Below, one piece after another: positions 7,001 through 7,172 of a stretch of 7,172 nucleotides of DNA. Source of the stretch: Gammaproteobacteria bacterium (lineage in GTDB: Bacteria; Pseudomonadota; Gammaproteobacteria; UBA6429; Thiohalophilaceae); the NCBI GenBank assembly GCA_003233255.1, contig QILH01000060.1:1-7172 (forward strand), written 5' to 3'. The translations under genes and the position numbers were made by a program. The notes beneath the pieces were generated by a model that did not search any database, was not told the DNA's origin, and was given only the letters and a program-made list of their open reading frames with translations. Within the stretch, counting starts at the first letter, position 1. Every line of letters begins with the position of its first letter.

Positions 7001-7172
7001 TTGAGATACCTGCGGCTTCTTCCAAAAAGACCCGTAGATCTTCGGGTTTGGCTTCGATAATACGCGAGATCGTGCCCTGCTCGATGATGGCATAACTGCG
7101 TGGCCCCAGCCCGGTGCCAAGAAATATATCGGTGATATCACGACGGCGACATTTTGCGCCGTTTAAATAGTA
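4005..7172 (-). CDS. smc: Chromosome partition protein SMC, lacking its N-terminus (gene continues past the right edge)
   Basis: SMC is the ATPase of the bacterial SMC-ScpAB condensin, which folds and segregates the chromosome. The frame is open to the window edge, giving 1055 visible residues. Roughly 110 N-terminal residues, including Walker A, lie outside. The visible part opens with YYLNGAKCRRRDITDIFLGTG, then SYAIIEQG and EEAAGISKYKERR, the end of the N-terminal head. A long coiled coil rich in Glu, Gln, Lys and Leu follows (about 60-395). The hinge covers about 397-532, and the returning coil runs to about 850. The C-terminal head has RLGAINLAA, FGGGKAYLE, the signature LLSGGEKALTAV (956-967), Walker B with CMLDEVDAPLDD (982-993) and the switch region FITHNK (1014-1019). 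The ATP-binding residues that can be seen are all intact. A TTG at 7023-7025 begins a long open frame but encodes an internal Leu, not the start. The gene leads the smc-zipA-ligA cluster. MukB is ruled out by the sequence of the hinge and heads. Confidence 0.99.
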   Translation of the reverse strand, partial: YYLNGAKCRRRDITDIFLGTGLGPRSYAIIEQGTISRIIEAKPEDLRVFLEEAAGISKYKERRKETETRIRHTRDNLDRLNDLREELEKQINHLQRQARAAERYKVLKEEERVLNAQLQALKWKALNDNAQGIETKIRDQETELEASRAKQRHIESDIEKQREALAEANELLNKIQSQFYAVGSDIGRLEQSIQHTRERKQQQQNDLSQLDKDLNEAQTHLNIDQNKIVELEQELEKINPASEQAEAAEQAAVQALQESESAMHTWQTQWEQFTHQAAEPARVAEVEAARMQQLEMQRSHLSERQEKLKTERANNIDPELEKDLAELNVELESKRQTLDEKQKDLNSTQSEIVTLKDKLQEISTRYDDEQENLQILRSKHASQVAVQKAALGKEQEGVKDWLQSENLEQAKRLAEVLDVEHGWEVAIECVLGAHLEAVCVDSLDSLFNKVKAFSQGQLTLIEKAQSYDEPQHSKATILSSKIRSGGPALPQLEGVYAVDNLNDALALRPRLMRQESVVTKDGIWLGIGWLRVIKQEESHKGVLQREQELKQLEGNIDDLEKEFAKVQLQRNQAQDKLKQYEQQRDILQQSLQLLNKEYNEANGKASGLNSRYEQMQKHILHIEHDLSEIKAQIESAEKAIIQSSERKVQAKKLVASLELKREKLNKQRSELQTSLEEARTKANNSREQAQEVRVRAEAIRAELGSIKNALARTDSQQNQLTNRRDELHAAIKEIDQPLTEMSAELEKLLQNRVEVEKTLNGARDKVQEIEGTHRELDDARIKSEEDVQLSRSKLEDTRIGWQETKVRRQTIQEDVQSSGFEVDVLLKEMPDDAEAAKWQETVDSVERKISRLGAINLAAIEEFEQQTERKVYLDAQNEDLVSALNTLEDAIEKIDKETKTRFQDTFDKVNSGFKELFPRLFGGGKAYLEMTSENILDTGITVMARPPGKRNSTIHLLSGGEKALTAVALVFAIFELNPAPFCMLDEVDAPLDDANVVRYCELLKHMSDRIQFIFITHNKITMEIAEHLTGVTMHEPGVSRLVAVDVDEAVKLAAV

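Noticed and set aside
7023..7025. TTG as the start of a shorter SMC
   Set aside because: The frame stays open to the window edge, and the 49 upstream residues are clear SMC head sequence, so this codon encodes an internal Leu.
1..7172. A novel defence, mobile or biosynthetic system
   Set aside because: Every gene is a recognisable housekeeping family in a known order. There is no transposase, integrase, attachment repeat, CRISPR-like array or unexplained gap over 100 bases.

Overview
This is an ordinary, densely coding chromosomal segment from a gammaproteobacterium. The evidence is the smc-zipA-ligA gene order: ZipA is a gammaproteobacterial division protein, and this trio is familiar from Pseudomonas-type genomes that use SMC instead of MukB. 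The partial YciI also closely resembles the enterobacterial protein as I remember it. Base composition looks moderate, with AT-rich intergenic DNA and Lys codons mostly written AAA. The genus cannot be named from the sequence.

Layout: on the + strand are the 3' part of yciI (cut by the left edge) and, 30 bases later, a gene for an exported parvulin-type peptidyl-prolyl isomerase. A spacer of 85 bases follows, holding a perfect hairpin and a terminator-like stem-loop that can serve both strands. The rest of the window is a convergent minus-strand cluster. In transcription order it is smc (5' end lost off the right edge), zipA after a 25-base gap, and ligA after a 7-base gap. No stretch longer than 300 bases lacks a gene.

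The minus-strand cluster groups chromosome maintenance with division. SMC organises and segregates the chromosome, ZipA anchors the FtsZ ring to the inner membrane, and LigA seals nicks after replication and repair. The tight spacing suggests one transcript. The + strand pair consists of a small cytoplasmic YciI-family protein and a periplasmic folding factor, probably co-transcribed but with no obvious shared pathway.

I saw no mobile element, CRISPR array, tRNA or rRNA, defence system or other undescribed system. The points worth a second look are modest. ZipA has a short, non-Pro/Gln linker with an aromatic patch and a divergent FtsZ-binding face. The parvulin has Gly where many relatives have Cys or Asp. 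The U-tract of the + strand terminator runs into the AT-rich DNA that encodes LigA's lysine tail.
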